Shown: piece after piece, positions 1-49,724 of the stretch
Layout of the letters: each line of letters begins with the position of its first letter
Numbering within the stretch: position 1 is the first letter of the stretch
NCBI GenBank assembly: GCA_947044365.1
Contig: OX345645.1
Location: 3,619,741-3,683,740, forward strand
Direction: 5' to 3'
Length of the DNA stretch: 64,000 nucleotides
Source of the DNA: Petrosia ficiformis
Taxonomy: Eukaryota > Porifera > Demospongiae > Haplosclerida > Petrosiidae
Translations under genes and position numbers: made by a program
The notes under the pieces: generated by a model
What the model was told of the DNA's origin: nothing
The model's database searches: none
What the model saw: only the letters and a program-made list of their open reading frames with translations

Positions 1-188
1 AATATTTTGATATTTATGTGGTTTAATTAATTAATTGTAATGCAAATTACCAAGATAGCACCTGAATTGAGCTTACCCCTAATAACTACTGAATAGTACA
101 GCAACATACTAGTAGTTATTGTAAATAATTATTATGAACAGAAAACACACTATCCTAACATCATTGTCTCTCTTTCTGTTTTTGATAG

Positions 189-2349
189 ATAACTCGTTTA
201 TCACCAATTGAACTTAAGGTAGCAGACATTTTGAGAATTAAAATGGGGTATTTGTCAAAGAAGGCCACAGGAGTAGCAAAGAAATTGGTAATTTGATTGT
301 ATGAGACCGCTGTATGTTTTTATCATTGCTTGTCAAAGTGTTCATAATTATGATGTGTGTACATTTGAAATCCACTAAGAACAAAAATACTTTAAGTCTA
401 TTTTTAATTGTGTGGACTAATTTTAGCGATTTTAGTGACTAATGTAATAATCGCTAAAATTAGTAAATGCTAAAAATGGGTTACTACTTCATATAAGAAT
501 CACGAAATATACACAGTCAGCACTTTATACTATATACTTATGTACTATGTATACATAGTACATAAGTAGTACATATATAGTATAAATTGCTGACTGTGTA
601 TATTTCGTGATTCTTATATGAAGTAGTAACCTAAAAATGTATTTCATGATCATTACAGAGCGAAAACATTCAATAGCAGTTAACATTTAGAAGCAATTTG
701 TGACAGTTAAAAGGCAAGATTATACAATATCAATAACAACAATGTCTTTCATGTCACCCTCCCTTTGAAGTAGGCTAAAGTGCTTAAATATGTTCTAGAT
801 TAACCTCTCGGTGTTCTGTTCTATAGTATTCACTCGCTCATATTCATAATTTTGACTTTTTTGAGTATTCTAATTTTCCAATGGTTCTATATAAATAGAT
901 TTACGTAGCACGTTACTCAATAGTTGTTTCAGTAACAGTGCTGTATATATTGGTTCCCATTCCTGTAGTCTGAGAGTGAGTCTTTGAGCTACACAAGATT
1001 CTATATAACTCTCATCCTTCATTATCTTCTCAAGAACAGCAATACAAATGGCGTATGGCTGGTAGCTGACATGTTCCAATGTTCTCGTGGGTTTCTACAA
1101 AGTTTATTACAACAGACTTCTTCATTTGCAGCATGTTTAGTTCACTTCACTGAGGTATGATATAACTCATTGAAGTTATCAATTCACTGTCACAATAAAT
1201 AGCTGTTTGAAAAGTCATGTCTTTGCTAGTGGAATTCCTCTATTTCAACCTCCCTGAAATAAGGACACTTTAAAATGTGCCAAACTGTGTTTTATAATAT
1301 AAATTCACCCCTGAAATGAGGATAGCCCTTTAATCAAGACACTTATATTTGTCCCAAGGGTGTTTGGAGAGGGGTTCCAATTAAATAGAATTGTAATCTT
1401 GACTATAATTGTTTATTTTCTAGGAACTGTCTGAGCTTTGGCCACTAAAGCTTCTCTTACCTACGATAGCTCAAAGATTGTCTTATGCAGTCAGTATTGA
1501 TCTTGTACCACTCATGGAAATACCAGGCATAAAACAGGTTTTTATAATAATACAATATGGAGGGATGAGAGATTTAGAAACAAAGGAAAACTGACAAATC
1601 AGGAATCTGACTGGTGATTGAACCTATGACCTTCTGATATGTAGTCAGGCACTTTTACCATTTGAGCCACTGGGACTCCTTGATGACAGAGAAGTATAGG
1701 ATTGTACTAATCCCAAAGCTAGTGTCAAACCTAACTATCTCAAAGACCTAAACTGATGATGAACAGTATCCCAACCAGTGGAACTGAAGCTCTCTTCTCA
1801 GACTCTTCTCAGCTTTCCTTTGTTTCAAATTCTCTTGTGCCTGCATATAATAATGCCTTGCATAATTATAACTATAATTTCAAATAATAATAATAATAAT
1901 TATGTAAACTCTTGGCATGGACATGACATGATACTATTCAAAAATAAAAATTATTGAATGAGACTACAGAGTTTCTTGTATCTGCATATTAGATTCTGCA
2001 TAATGTGTTATGTCCATTGCAAAAAGCAATAATACTAACATTAATATCTGGTTGTACATAATATCTCTTGTGTTTGTTTTGATAGGGTAGAGCCAGACAA
2101 TTGTTTTCAATTGGAATTAAATCTCCTCAAGATCTTGTTACTTGTAGTTCTGAAGAATTGTGTGACAAAATTGACCACCTTTTCTCTAAACAAGCCAAAA
2201 AATTGATTCGGGCTGCCAAGGTTGGTAAACCTTTATTCATTTTGTCTCATATTCAATTGGATCTTTTTATTTAGACACTATTAGCTGAAAAGGCTGAAAT
2301 TTTACAAGAAGAAGCACAAGAGTTGATGACTCTAGCACCATTAACATAA
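189..2349 (+). CDS. HELQ: HELQ helicase, C-terminal part (five last exons; 5' end outside window)
   Basis: HELQ is a 3'-5' superfamily 2 DNA helicase of the Hel308 family that acts at stalled forks and in double-strand break repair. Exons, all in consistent phase 0: 189-287, 969-1154, 1424-1537, 2086-2220, 2275-2349 (stop TAA), giving 202 residues. The first reads RLSPIELKVADIL, the second ends SSFAACLVHFTE, and the third carries LVPLMEIPGIKQ running into GRARQLFS. These match the winged-helix/ratchet region and the helix-hairpin-helix tail of animal HELQ (PLMEVTGVLEGRAKQLYS in human, from memory). The last exon reads LLAEKAEILQEEAQEL. The helicase motor domains must lie to the left of the window. 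All introns have GT/AG ends and the 969 exon has a good pyrimidine-rich acceptor. The gene converges on PUS10, with 236 bases between stop codons. The exon ends are my reading and need transcript support. Confidence 0.88.
398..478 (+). repeat. Dispersed A+T-rich repeat, copy 1 (CTAATTTTAGCG family), in a HELQ intron
   Basis: The stretch containing ACTAATTTTAGCGATTTTAG and TAATAATCGC recurs almost unchanged at 31880-31950, with related sequence at 30455-30660. Internal inverted similarity (CTAATTTTAGCG versus CGCTAAAATTAG) suggests a small inverted-repeat element. This copy is interrupted at its right end by the palindromic element at 479-631. Confidence 0.6.
479..631. mobile_element. Palindromic MITE with perfect 44-base arms and 8-base target duplication
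   Basis: The first and last 44 bases are exact reverse complements, starting GGTTACTACTTCATATAAGA. The loop is itself partly palindromic (ACTATGTATACATAGT). The 8 bases TAAAAATG occur directly on both sides (471-478 and 632-639), as expected for a target-site duplication of an hAT- or P-like element. There is no coding capacity, so it would be non-autonomous. It lies in a HELQ intron inside an older dispersed repeat, so insertion was nested. The perfect arms imply a recent insertion or hairpin-driven correction. Confidence 0.8.
1228..1385 (+). repeat. Dispersed repeat, second copy inverted at 44160-44300
   Basis: Contains CAACCTCCCTGAAATAAGGA followed by CACTTTAAAATGT and AAACTGTGTTTAT. The same elements occur in reverse complement near 44165-44290 (AGTTTGAGATATTTTAAAGT and GTCCTCGTTTTAGGGAGGT). 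It carries no reading frame. I do not recognise the family. Confidence 0.5.
1608..1690 (-). mobile_element. tRNA-derived SINE-like fragment
   Basis: On the minus strand the sequence reads AGTCCCAGTGGCTCAAATGG followed by a D-arm-like segment, an anticodon-arm-like CTGACTACATATCAG, and the B-box-like GGTCATAGGTTCAATCACC. This is the order of a tRNA, but the acceptor stem is not closed, so it is a degenerate tRNA-derived repeat and not a working tRNA. A related element is at 22105-22175 on the plus strand. Confidence 0.5.
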
Positions 2350-2585
2350 TTTCATAAGAGTCTTTTGCTATATCACCACACTATACTTTTTTTTACCCAC
2401 ATCATTATTGTAAATAGCTATAGACTATAGAGTATAAAATTTGTTAATAGTTATAATTATTATTTATATAATATTATATTATTAGTACTACAAACATTTT
2501 TGTGTTTCATAAAGTTGGTAATACTCATAACAGAAAAAATTCAATATTAAGTTCTGTACGTGTGTTTTATGAAAAATGCGTTAGT

Positions 2586-4004
2586 CTATTCGGTTGGAGG
2601 CCAGTCAAGCTCTAAATTAGTTACATCTAAAGCAACTATATCAACATCATGTCCCATTAGCTTGCACATATTAGGGAGAGTCCGTCCAAAGTCACCATGT
2701 ACAAACTCCTTAATGTATGTACCAGCCTGTGTCAATAAATTCAGTCTAAAGTGATGTGGATCAATGTATTTAGCATTTAAAGTGTATATAGTTCTCTCTC
2801 GAGTTGTCAGTGATCGACGATGAAGGACTCTCATTGGTGTCTTTTGTGCTATCTTCAAGTCATGAATATTGTTCAAGAAACTCAATTGTTCTGGAGTTAA
2901 AGGTATGGTACTCCATACTAAAGCTGAGTATTCTTTCTTCTTTTCTTCCTCTCCAATTTTCAGAATCTCTCCAGCCTTTTGATTTACAAGTTTCAAATGT
3001 TTCACAGCCACATCCTGAGTACTTGAGTTAATTTGTTCCTCTACGAACTTAAATTCACTGTGATTCAAATTAACTACTTTGGGATTTAAGAGCTCCAGTA
3101 GGAATGGACGACCAGATCCCAACATACGAACATCTACATCTTCCCTTCCTGAGGATGACAGTCGAACAGTGTCATATCTCAAAACTGACTGCAAAGGATT
3201 GCATATCAAGTCTTGAACTGATGTTTCTGCTTTCTTAACACCATCTACAACCCACGGTGTTTGGCTAAGCTGTCGTGAATATTTATTATAACGCCCAGCA
3301 ACATATATGGAATCATGAAGAAAGCTTACCTTTATGGAACAAGGAGAACTATAGTTTGTTTGATGAGGGAGAATGAACAGTTTTTCAAAGCTTTCAAAGG
3401 AAGATTCAACAGCATTCTGCACCATTGTAATAGTAACTTCTTGAGACTGCCCTCTGCGCTTCTTTTTAATATTTGTTGTGGCAGTAACAAGTTCATGACA
3501 TTTACTGTCAGCTTCTGCATGTGCAAACTCAACCAGAATTTGAAAAGGGCTATTTATCATTGATCCTAGATTCAGTTTGGAAGAAAATGCTTGTATTAAG
3601 CTCTTTTTGAGCTCTTCTTTGACAAACACATCTACAGGCAAGCTAAACTGATCTGGGTTGAGTCTACTCTTCAGAAACATCATCATGGCAGCATGTTGCA
3701 TGATCAAACTGGGTGTGATACGAAGGCAAAGCTGAAACGTTTGAAGACCTACATAATTCTCTCTTAAATAATGGTCAGTGACATGTTTGAGTACATTCTC
3801 TTGGAATTCGGGATCTAGAAGTCCCAAACAGTGCTGACAAATTTCTGTTTCATCAGTTTTGAACTTTTTGGGAGGTGGAGTTTCATTTTGTAGTGGTTCG
3901 TTGTCTTCATCATTTGCTGCAGTCTTTTGTTTTTCACATGAATTTTCTAAATTCAATCCAATGAGTCCAAATGAATTCGAACAACTATTACAGAGAGTTT
4001 CCAT
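2586..4004 (-). CDS. PUS10: tRNA pseudouridine synthase Pus10
   Basis: PUS10 converts uridines 54 and 55 of tRNA to pseudouridine and, in animals, also has a role in microRNA processing. The frame is 472 residues in one exon; human PUS10 is somewhat longer, about 530. Two CxxC pairs (C5/C8 and C56/C59) match the zinc-binding N-terminus, and residues about 80-200 match the THUMP-like region. The catalytic signature SSGREDVDVRMLGSGRPF lies at about 284-301 and supplies the aspartate. Other family blocks are VAGRYNKYSRQLSQTPW, TPMRVLHRR, QAGTYIKEFVHGDFGRT and the terminal DWPPTE. The start is the first Met of the open frame, just before the first CxxC. The gene is head-to-head with KHDC4 and tail-to-tail with HELQ. 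All key residues are present, so it should be active. It lacks introns although its neighbours have many. Confidence 0.95.
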   Translation of the reverse strand: METLCNSCSNSFGLIGLNLENSCEKQKTAANDEDNEPLQNETPPPKKFKTDETEICQHCLGLLDPEFQENVLKHVTDHYLRENYVGLQTFQLCLRITPSLIMQHAAMMMFLKSRLNPDQFSLPVDVFVKEELKKSLIQAFSSKLNLGSMINSPFQILVEFAHAEADSKCHELVTATTNIKKKRRGQSQEVTITMVQNAVESSFESFEKLFILPHQTNYSSPCSIKVSFLHDSIYVAGRYNKYSRQLSQTPWVVDGVKKAETSVQDLICNPLQSVLRYDTVRLSSSGREDVDVRMLGSGRPFLLELLNPKVVNLNHSEFKFVEEQINSSTQDVAVKHLKLVNQKAGEILKIGEEEKKKEYSALVWSTIPLTPEQLSFLNNIHDLKIAQKTPMRVLHRRSLTTRERTIYTLNAKYIDPHHFRLNLLTQAGTYIKEFVHGDFGRTLPNMCKLMGHDVDIVALDVTNLELDWPPTE

Positions 4005-4179
4005 AATGAGACTTTGTATAGACCACGCCCCCTTAATTAATCGTATCGCAATGTGATATCGTACTCTTAAATTTACTGCGCATGCGCGTAGTGAATTATT
4101 ACTATTATAGTGGAAACTGGAAAAATGAGGTAAGGCTAGTCTAAAAGTTAAAGTATAAATCTACATTTAGAATAATTTT
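4005..4179. promoter_or_regulatory. Shared head-to-head promoter of PUS10 (minus) and KHDC4 (plus), with an NRF1-type site
   Basis: Only 175 bases separate the two start codons. At 4077-4088 is TGCGCATGCGCG, which differs by one base from the palindromic NRF1 consensus TGCGCATGCGCA. At 4022-4031 is ACCACGCCCC, a KLF/Sp-type GC box. Both stand out in otherwise A+T-rich DNA. NRF1 sites are typical of bidirectional housekeeping promoters in animals. There is no clear TATA box. At 4125-4129 ATGAG is followed directly by a consensus donor (gtaagg), so the KHDC4 5' leader may hold a tiny intron. Splicing from there to the acceptors at 4170 or 4194 would put that ATG out of frame with the protein. 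Confidence 0.65.
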
Positions 4180-42083
<37,904 letters not shown>

Positions 42084-42927
42084 TGACACTCATTACAACA
42101 CATGATTATCACATGAGTTCATTTTCATCAATGCCTGTACAAATCTACTAATAGTGTAATGAAATTTTGATGCTTTACTTTTTTTTAATAAGTCACATGA
42201 CATGATCATTAAATCACATGACATACTCATTAAGTCACGTGACATGACATTTCCAAACTGTTGAATCAAATTATTTATTATGCATCAGTGATTCCTTCAT
42301 CCTCCTCATGTGGTCACTGGGTAACATCAGTAGTTACTCTTCAAAACTACTTGTATCAGGTAAATTTAGGATTCTATTTAGAAATATTGACTGAACAGCA
42401 TCAGATTCATGCAGCAGCATTCAATATTGACTGTTGAGCTGATAGACCATCCATGTATTTCTGAATTATTATAAATGTGAAAAATTTTCTTTACAAAAGT
42501 GTATTGAAATAATTATAAATATTCTTAAAAATAATTATTGATTGTGTTACAATTATAATTGAATAGTACTTAATTAGTAATTAAATCAGTACAGGAAATT
42601 AATTTTAAAATAATATTGTTTTAATTTTAATTAGCAGTTACAATTGTTAAGTAGCTATAAATTAAATAAGTATGTGTATATAAAATTATATAAATTTTAA
42701 TTATAATTATAAATTACTTATTTGTACAAAAAATGGTAATGTGTTATTTATGGATTAGGTGATTGTGTTGGTTAATAAATAATGCCATTTTGTTATGTAA
42801 AACAAAAAAATACTACATGAGAATTGAAATGAGGTTCATTGTTTTAATTGTATTGCCAATCCAATAAATGTTATTAAGAAACAAAAATAGTTATAAGACT
42901 AAAGGTTTTCTACCCGTGTTTGAAAAC

Positions 42928-45888
42928 TCATCTTTCATTTGGTTCGCATAGACAGCCATTCTCAATTTTAATATTATGTAATCTTGCTTGATATGGTAGA
43001 GCAGTACTTGTAATATCAGTTGGTATACAATTGTAAGTGCGAATCCGGTATCTAATATTCGGTTGACATGAAAACGAAACTGTTCTAAGTGGACAATCTG
43101 TTTCACAGGCTATTTCTTTAGAGCAATTATCACATGTGAATTTTCTTAATGGTACTGTACTGTTACATGTGTATTCTATTCCATCTTTTATTTCAGTTCT
43201 GACATCATATTCCCTATCTACACTATGGTCACACATTCTGTCATCTGATGATTAGATAATAAAATAATAGTAATTTCATTATCAGTTTGTAATCATTGTA
43301 TATATGTATAGGCAGTGTCTCCAAGAGCCACATGTTCTAAGCAGTTTAGTGTTAAGGGGTATAGTGCAGGTTTGTATTTATAATACACAATGCAGTGCTT
43401 CAGTGTGACTCCGTGTACATAAAACTATGCATAAATTATGCTTTTTTTTAAAATAATAATGCTTTGATGTTGTGTAACAGTTCTAAACAGGATATAGGGT
43501 TACATTATTACTACACGAAACATTAACAGTGTGCTTGCATCATGTGGGAGAAAAATGTAACTCCATTGAGCAGACCATTGATATTTGTGTCGTTTACTAC
43601 ATGAAGCATTTAACAGTTTGTTAGGAGGAGAAAACTCCATTGAGTGGACATTGATATTCAACTGTTATTATCATTTACTATATGAAGTATTGACAGTGTA
43701 TATGTGGGATGATAATTAGTTGTGAGGCATTCACACTGCTTAGCACTATGTATGGGGGAGAAATCTCTATTGAGTGGAACATTTATCCACTCATGCTTGG
43801 CCATGTTCAATGCATGGAATACTGCAGGCTTCCTATATAACCAATACAACATGCACCTAAGTGACTTTCCTGCAAGAAAGAATTTCTCACAGTTAAATCA
43901 TCTATATCAACTTTACTGAATACCATATCACTACTTCCTTTAATAGAATATGCATGAGACTAGAATTACGTTCTTGCACATAATCATGTTTCATTAGTTG
44001 TAAATAATGACAGTATATAATAATATTTGTTTGTTATAATATCTTCTGTCATTTGATTATCATTTTACAACATTTATGGTCTATAGATATATTCAGTTTT
44101 GGCACACCTAGATTAGCTTTACTTTTTAAAATTATATCTGTATAATAATTACATTGCCCATAGGACAAATACGTGTCCTGATTAGGGAGGTGTCCTCATT
44201 TTCGTCGTTGAATTTATACACAGTTTGAGATATTTTAAAGTGTCATGGGTGTCCTCGTTTTAGGGAGGTATGAAGAGGGGTTCTATTGTGTATACACTAT
44301 TAATGCAGTAGAAATCTCAGACTTAATTTTGCAACTATTTGTTTTGATCTCTTATTACTGAATGTATACTATTATTTCTTGGATCTTTTTCTTACCTATT
44401 GGTACGGTGCAGTTTTTACATTCAACAGGTGTAGGTGTAGGTGAAGGTGTAATGAAAATACTAGTTGTCTCCATTTGCGATAATGTTATTTCAGCTGTTG
44501 TCTTTATTTGCGATGATGTTATTTCAGCTGTTGTCTTTATTTGCGGTGTTGTTGTTTCACTTGTCTTTGTCATAGTAAAACTGGTAGTAGTTGTGGTTGG
44601 GTCAGGGCATGGACGAAACTCAATGATACGATTTGCTATGAAGTCTCTGTAACTAAAAACCACACTCATCCTATAAAAAAAAGAAATAAATCATACACTT
44701 CCCTTTGGTTGATTAGATACAAATGCCTTAAGGTGATGACCTTAAGGTTTAAATTGGCTTCTAAGTGGTGTTTGAGAGTTTAATGAGCTATTTGTATTCA
44801 AGTGGTTCACTGCTGTCTTAAGTGCTAGGTAACAAATATTTATTTTCTTACTTGAATTCTAAATTATTTCTGTCAGACTTAGGACTTTGATAAAAGAGAT
44901 TTAGTTCTTTAGTAAACAATCTTTGTCTGAAAAAAAGAAAAGAGAGTTTTATTTATAATGTCCAAAAAGATAACAACAGTTAGTGTATGCAGTGCCCCAC
45001 TGTTATCACAACAAACTGACATCATCATCCAATTCATTAGTCTACCCCACATAATGTTTAGAATAATATATAATTGTATATGCATTGCTAATTATTATAT
45101 AATACATGTATTGTTAGTACAAGGACATATCAGTTTACAATGTGTCTACACAAGAATAATATGTTATATAAATTATACATGCATGCCTGTCCACTCCAAC
45201 ACATAATTTCTTACCGATGAGTAAAAACGTTTTGTCCACCACAGTCTTCAATTATTTTCAATTTACTGTCTGTGAGGTTTTCTCTGCTAAACTTTCCTTT
45301 GCTTTGGGCAAATAGAATGCCCATTATTTTCTTCTGAGCATCATCACTGTGTATCTTTATCTTCACTGCAAACAAATGGTGAATTAAGATTCCATAAGCA
45401 GTGTGTATCGACAATAATATAAATGAATTGGTAGACTAAACAAATGCAATATCGAATCAATACAACTATAGGTTTTCACTGGCATTAATGACTGCAAATG
45501 TTTTTTCAGAGTGGCTAAAAGGTATTCTATCCAATGAATGATATGTTGTTTTTTTTTTCAATAAAATGATGCAAAAAAAATTAATAATCTTAAATCAGTG
45601 ATAATAAAATATTATATATTTTAATTATTATTACATAATGTTCTTTTTTATCAACTTACTTGTATATTCTTGGGATTTTTCGAAACATGATACTGCCTGA
45701 CCGTTCTTATACAGCTCCAAGCTCACGTCTGCAGTTGATCGTGCCGTATTTGGATGACCAACCCGAAAATCTGTGCAAACAGCAGGAGGGGCTCCTCCTG
45801 GATGAGCTGAGACATGTACACACAGATAGATCAGAGCTGTAATAGCTAGTGTTATTGCTGCCATTGATCGTTCACAAGATTGGAGCAT
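42928..45888 (-). CDS. Secreted reeler-domain protein with Thr-rich linker and Cys-rich C-terminal domain
   Basis: Five exons on the minus strand: 45660-45888, 45215-45365, 44852-44926, 44396-44670, 42928-43244 (stop TGA). Phases agree (1047 bases, 348 residues). A hydrophobic signal (MAAITLAITALIYLCVHVSA; the true start may be this second Met) precedes a reeler domain at about 29-175. Reeler marks are HPGGAPPAVCTDFRVGHPN, MGILFAQSKGKF and DCGGQNVFTHR, ending MSVVFSYRDF. Residues about 170-240 are a Thr/Ser/Pro linker, likely O-glycosylated, with tandem QIKTTAEIT repeats. The last exon has ten cysteines in about 100 residues, ending ENGCLCEP, which resembles a cystine-knot-like fold but is not assignable. 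Reeler domains occur in reelin, F-spondin and defence proteins. The role here is unknown; the protein should be extracellular. It converges on KHDC4, 845 bases apart. Confidence 0.82.
44160..44300 (-). repeat. Dispersed repeat, inverted relative of 1228-1385
   Basis: Carries CCTGATTAGGGAGGTGTCCT, AGTTTGAGATATTTTAAAGT and GTCCTCGTTTTAGGGAGGT. It lies in intron 4 of the reeler gene. Confidence 0.5.
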
Positions 45889-48299
45889 TCTTTTCTAACC
45901 AAAAAAAGGTTCCTTCTTTGAATGACAGTGTAAGAGACTCTGTTGCTTTGTATGACTGCAGATACTTTTCAACACACTATTTATACTGTTTTGCAGCATA
46001 CCCACGTGCTGTGTGGGAGGTGAAATCCAATTGTACTTAATTTTCCCGAAAACAGGATAGTGCAAACAAAAACATATATTATGCGTATATGCGCGACTGA
46101 ATTACACATAACCCGTTCTATAAGGAAATATTTTGCCTCAAGTTAAACACCTCCACTGAATGTTATCATAAACAGTAATTATTGCAGTATTATATATACT
46201 AAAGGTAAAATTATATTTTCAAAGCAGAGTGTCTTTGAAATTATTATTATATTTTCAAAGCAGAGTGCTTTTGAAATTCAAAACATAGTGAAAGAATTGC
46301 CTTTGAAATTATTTTCTTGTTAATGTTAATAATAATCATAAAACTCTGTAATTATTAGATTCCAGTACACAGGTCATTTCTCAACCTTTCTTTGAGAAAT
46401 GTGCAAATCCGTGGGTGTATATAGTATTGGAGTGATAATAATACAGTGATGTCACATTCACAAGGGAATTTACTATTGAACTACTAGTACAGCAGGCAAA
46501 ACAGTTGACAACTACTCAAAAATCTATTATTTTGGAGGTTTCAAATTTCACTACAATTGTGCATTGATTATAATTATGAACGTAATCAACATGTAACATG
46601 TCATTGTTCCGACTACATAAACTATTTCTATCTATCCAGTGTCAGTCTGATCATCAGAAGTTTTGATTTATACTGTAAATTAGTTAGTAGTTCATATTTG
46701 ATTCTATCTCAATTTCTTGCGCTATAATAATTAGATAATAGTCTAATTATAGAGTTTATACAGTGATGCACACTTTATCCTAATTAAATAATGATGTAAT
46801 TCTACACCAGGCTGAATTGTTGGTTTAAAATAAGAGGTGTAAGTGTCTGTAGGAGGTCTAACAAACTGAATAATGAACACCTGGGAATACATTTTTGAAG
46901 ATTCGTAAACTACAGCATAATACCCTTGAAACAATACAGTACTAATGCCTCGATCATCACAGTGAAAGGTATGCATACATATATCATAGATGGCCAAATA
47001 GGCATACATGCCCAGACCCTCTTAAATAGCACACTATCCCACGCTTATGTCTTTATCATCACGGTTTCATACAGGATCTTCAGTTAGAGGGAAAAAGCAC
47101 ATATACAGTGAGCGTTCATAAAAGCACTACATGATCTTTTGCTCATTTCATTACTATCATAATTATCTTTGCAGCTGACCACATTATCATTCTGGCCTTC
47201 ATAGTTTATCCCCAAATGTTTCTATGCTACACTTATGTATATAATTACAGAATATATGTATATATACCTAGTTCATTAGTATGTACATTACTCCAGTGGA
47301 GTGTAAGTTAATAATTATGAGAATATGTATGTATACATTGCACAACTTGTTGCTAGGCAACCAAAGTTGTTTGTACCTGAACATTATGAAGGACTGGCTA
47401 AAGGTAACCACTAGCATGGAGAGAGCTTCACAACATAGCAATTAATTATGTTCCATAGAGTGCAAATTATGCATTTTTATACACTCAATAAGATTATTCA
47501 TACACAAGCCAGAGCTTCATCGTTAATAATCTATTAATTAATGATATAATATAACTATACACACATACAAGATAGGTGGTGATATAAAGTGTATGCTAGT
47601 GGTTTCAGTCTGTATGTATGTTTATATGTTTATTCATTACAAAACAGGTGGTGTTAGAATGGTACTATGGCAGCCAGCTGTTGAGCACAGTGACATCAAC
47701 TCATACCTAATTTTAATTTTATTCGTTTCCACTCAAGTGAGTAAAGTTTACTGTATAACAGTTACAGTTGTTTATATAATGAGCTATTTATACATCATCA
47801 TCATTTCTGAGGTTTGAACATGCAGAAAACTGAATGCTAAAAGGTATTTTATATCTGAATGATTCTAGTGTCACATTTACATTAGACAACACTAATAGTT
47901 GTTAATGAATTCGTCATTTCATCATGAGCTTGTGTATTTGTGTATGTATAAATGTATGTAGTGACGGCGGTGTTAACAAATCATTTCCCAATCTTTTCAC
48001 AGTTAATTAAGTAATCAGCTTCATGTACTCTGACCTGTGATTGAGAACATAAACTGGTATCAGCTATACTTAAACTTTCTGATACAGAAAATAATTATAC
48101 AAAAGACGAACTTATCAATGAATTAAATACAAAAACTTTCAATGAACTTCCTTGTGTCTGAAACCATCAATATAGTTTGTACATGGTTATCAAATATATA
48201 ATAAAAAGTGTATATTTTTGTAATTATTTGATTTCAATTCAAAGTGTAATCAACATTATACAAACTTGGGTATAAAATAGTTCATGGTTATGTGGATAT

Positions 48300-48440
48300 T
48301 TAGCTCGCCGTGAAGTGTAGGTGGAAGGGTATGGTAATCATATTGTGTGTTTGTGTGTCTGTGTCTGTCTGTTTGCAAATTTCTGGAAAAACTACAAACA
48401 TTGGCAGCTCAAACAAGCTAATGGCAGACTTCATTTGTAC
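48300..48440 (+). repeat. Dispersed repeat, second copy of 28268-28400
   Basis: GTGGAAGGGTATGGTAATCA followed by TATTGTGTGTTTGTGTGT, then AACAAGCTAATGGCAGACTT. Confidence 0.65.
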
Positions 48441-49724
48441 TTGTTTACATATGTGAACAAAAGAATGCATAAATATATGAAAGAATGTAGACAGCTGAGG
48501 AATGGATGGATGACACCTGTACTACCGGATTATATATATCAAGAATGCAGATCTAACTATTGTAAAGACAAAATATTAATCACTTATATCTTTGTATGAA
48601 TGTTTATTTTGTCTGTGCTCACTCAATTGCAAGATTTCTTTTCAAACTTGGCAGATACTTAACCACAAGACATACATATTTGCCGGCTCTCTGTTGTAAT
48701 TAGCGAAACCATTTTTATCACATACAAATAGTTAATAATACAATATTATATACAATGTATAATTATTAGTGTATGTTACCATAGCAACTATTTGTTTGTG
48801 GTCAAATAATAAGTTTCATTATGGGATATTGTACAACATACTCTATAGCCAGTTACAGATTAGCTGTAAAAATCCTCTCCGAGGGTGTTTAAACATCAAA
48901 TGCTTTGTAATTATGTAATTATAATAATTATGTAATTATCATAATTATGTAATTAGATTTTAAATCACTTAATTCACAACTTCACACTAATCACAAATAT
49001 ACACCTAATACATAATCCCATAATTCATGTAATATAGCTTTTCAGTTGAATGTTACAGGCACCTGATAATTTACAAGTCTAGCCGTTAACTAATTAATTC
49101 AGTGGTGGATGATCATAGTACTGAGTTGTTAATGATGATATCACAGTGTTACTTTCACCTATTGGAATGTTAATACTACAGCATTAGTAGTATACTTGGC
49201 TATGTACCAAACTAAAATATATTTGTACTCTGGAGAAGGATATGGTTGATGAACTAATGGTTTGTCAGATAGATCTAAAATGATGAAACGTCACACAGAT
49301 TACATCATCTATTCAAATATCCATTTGCTCATCACATGATTAATCAGTATGTTAATCATGTAATTGACAGTATATTAATTTAATATACTGTTAATCACAT
49401 GATTAACACACTGTCTATCACATGATTAATATATTGATTGTGACGGGCCAAATGTCAGGATGATATTCAAATCGATGGTATAATTTATGAGATGCTTTAT
49501 CGCTTTAGATAGATATTAGAAATTACATAAAGCATAGAATAGAGGTAGACAATATGATTTAACTATAATTACTGTAACTTTCCATGAGTATAAGCATGCA
49601 GGTCCCAGTTTCTCCAACAATTGCTATAGTTAGTAAGTGCCATTTAATTTTAAACAAATATGTATACTTGTAATATTATACGTATGTAGTTGGCATAAAC
49701 ACCATTGTTTTGAATACAATACTT

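Noticed and set aside
870..1079. 69-residue minus-strand frame
   Set aside because: Antisense shadow of the HELQ exon at 969-1154, whose plus-strand translation matches the helicase family.
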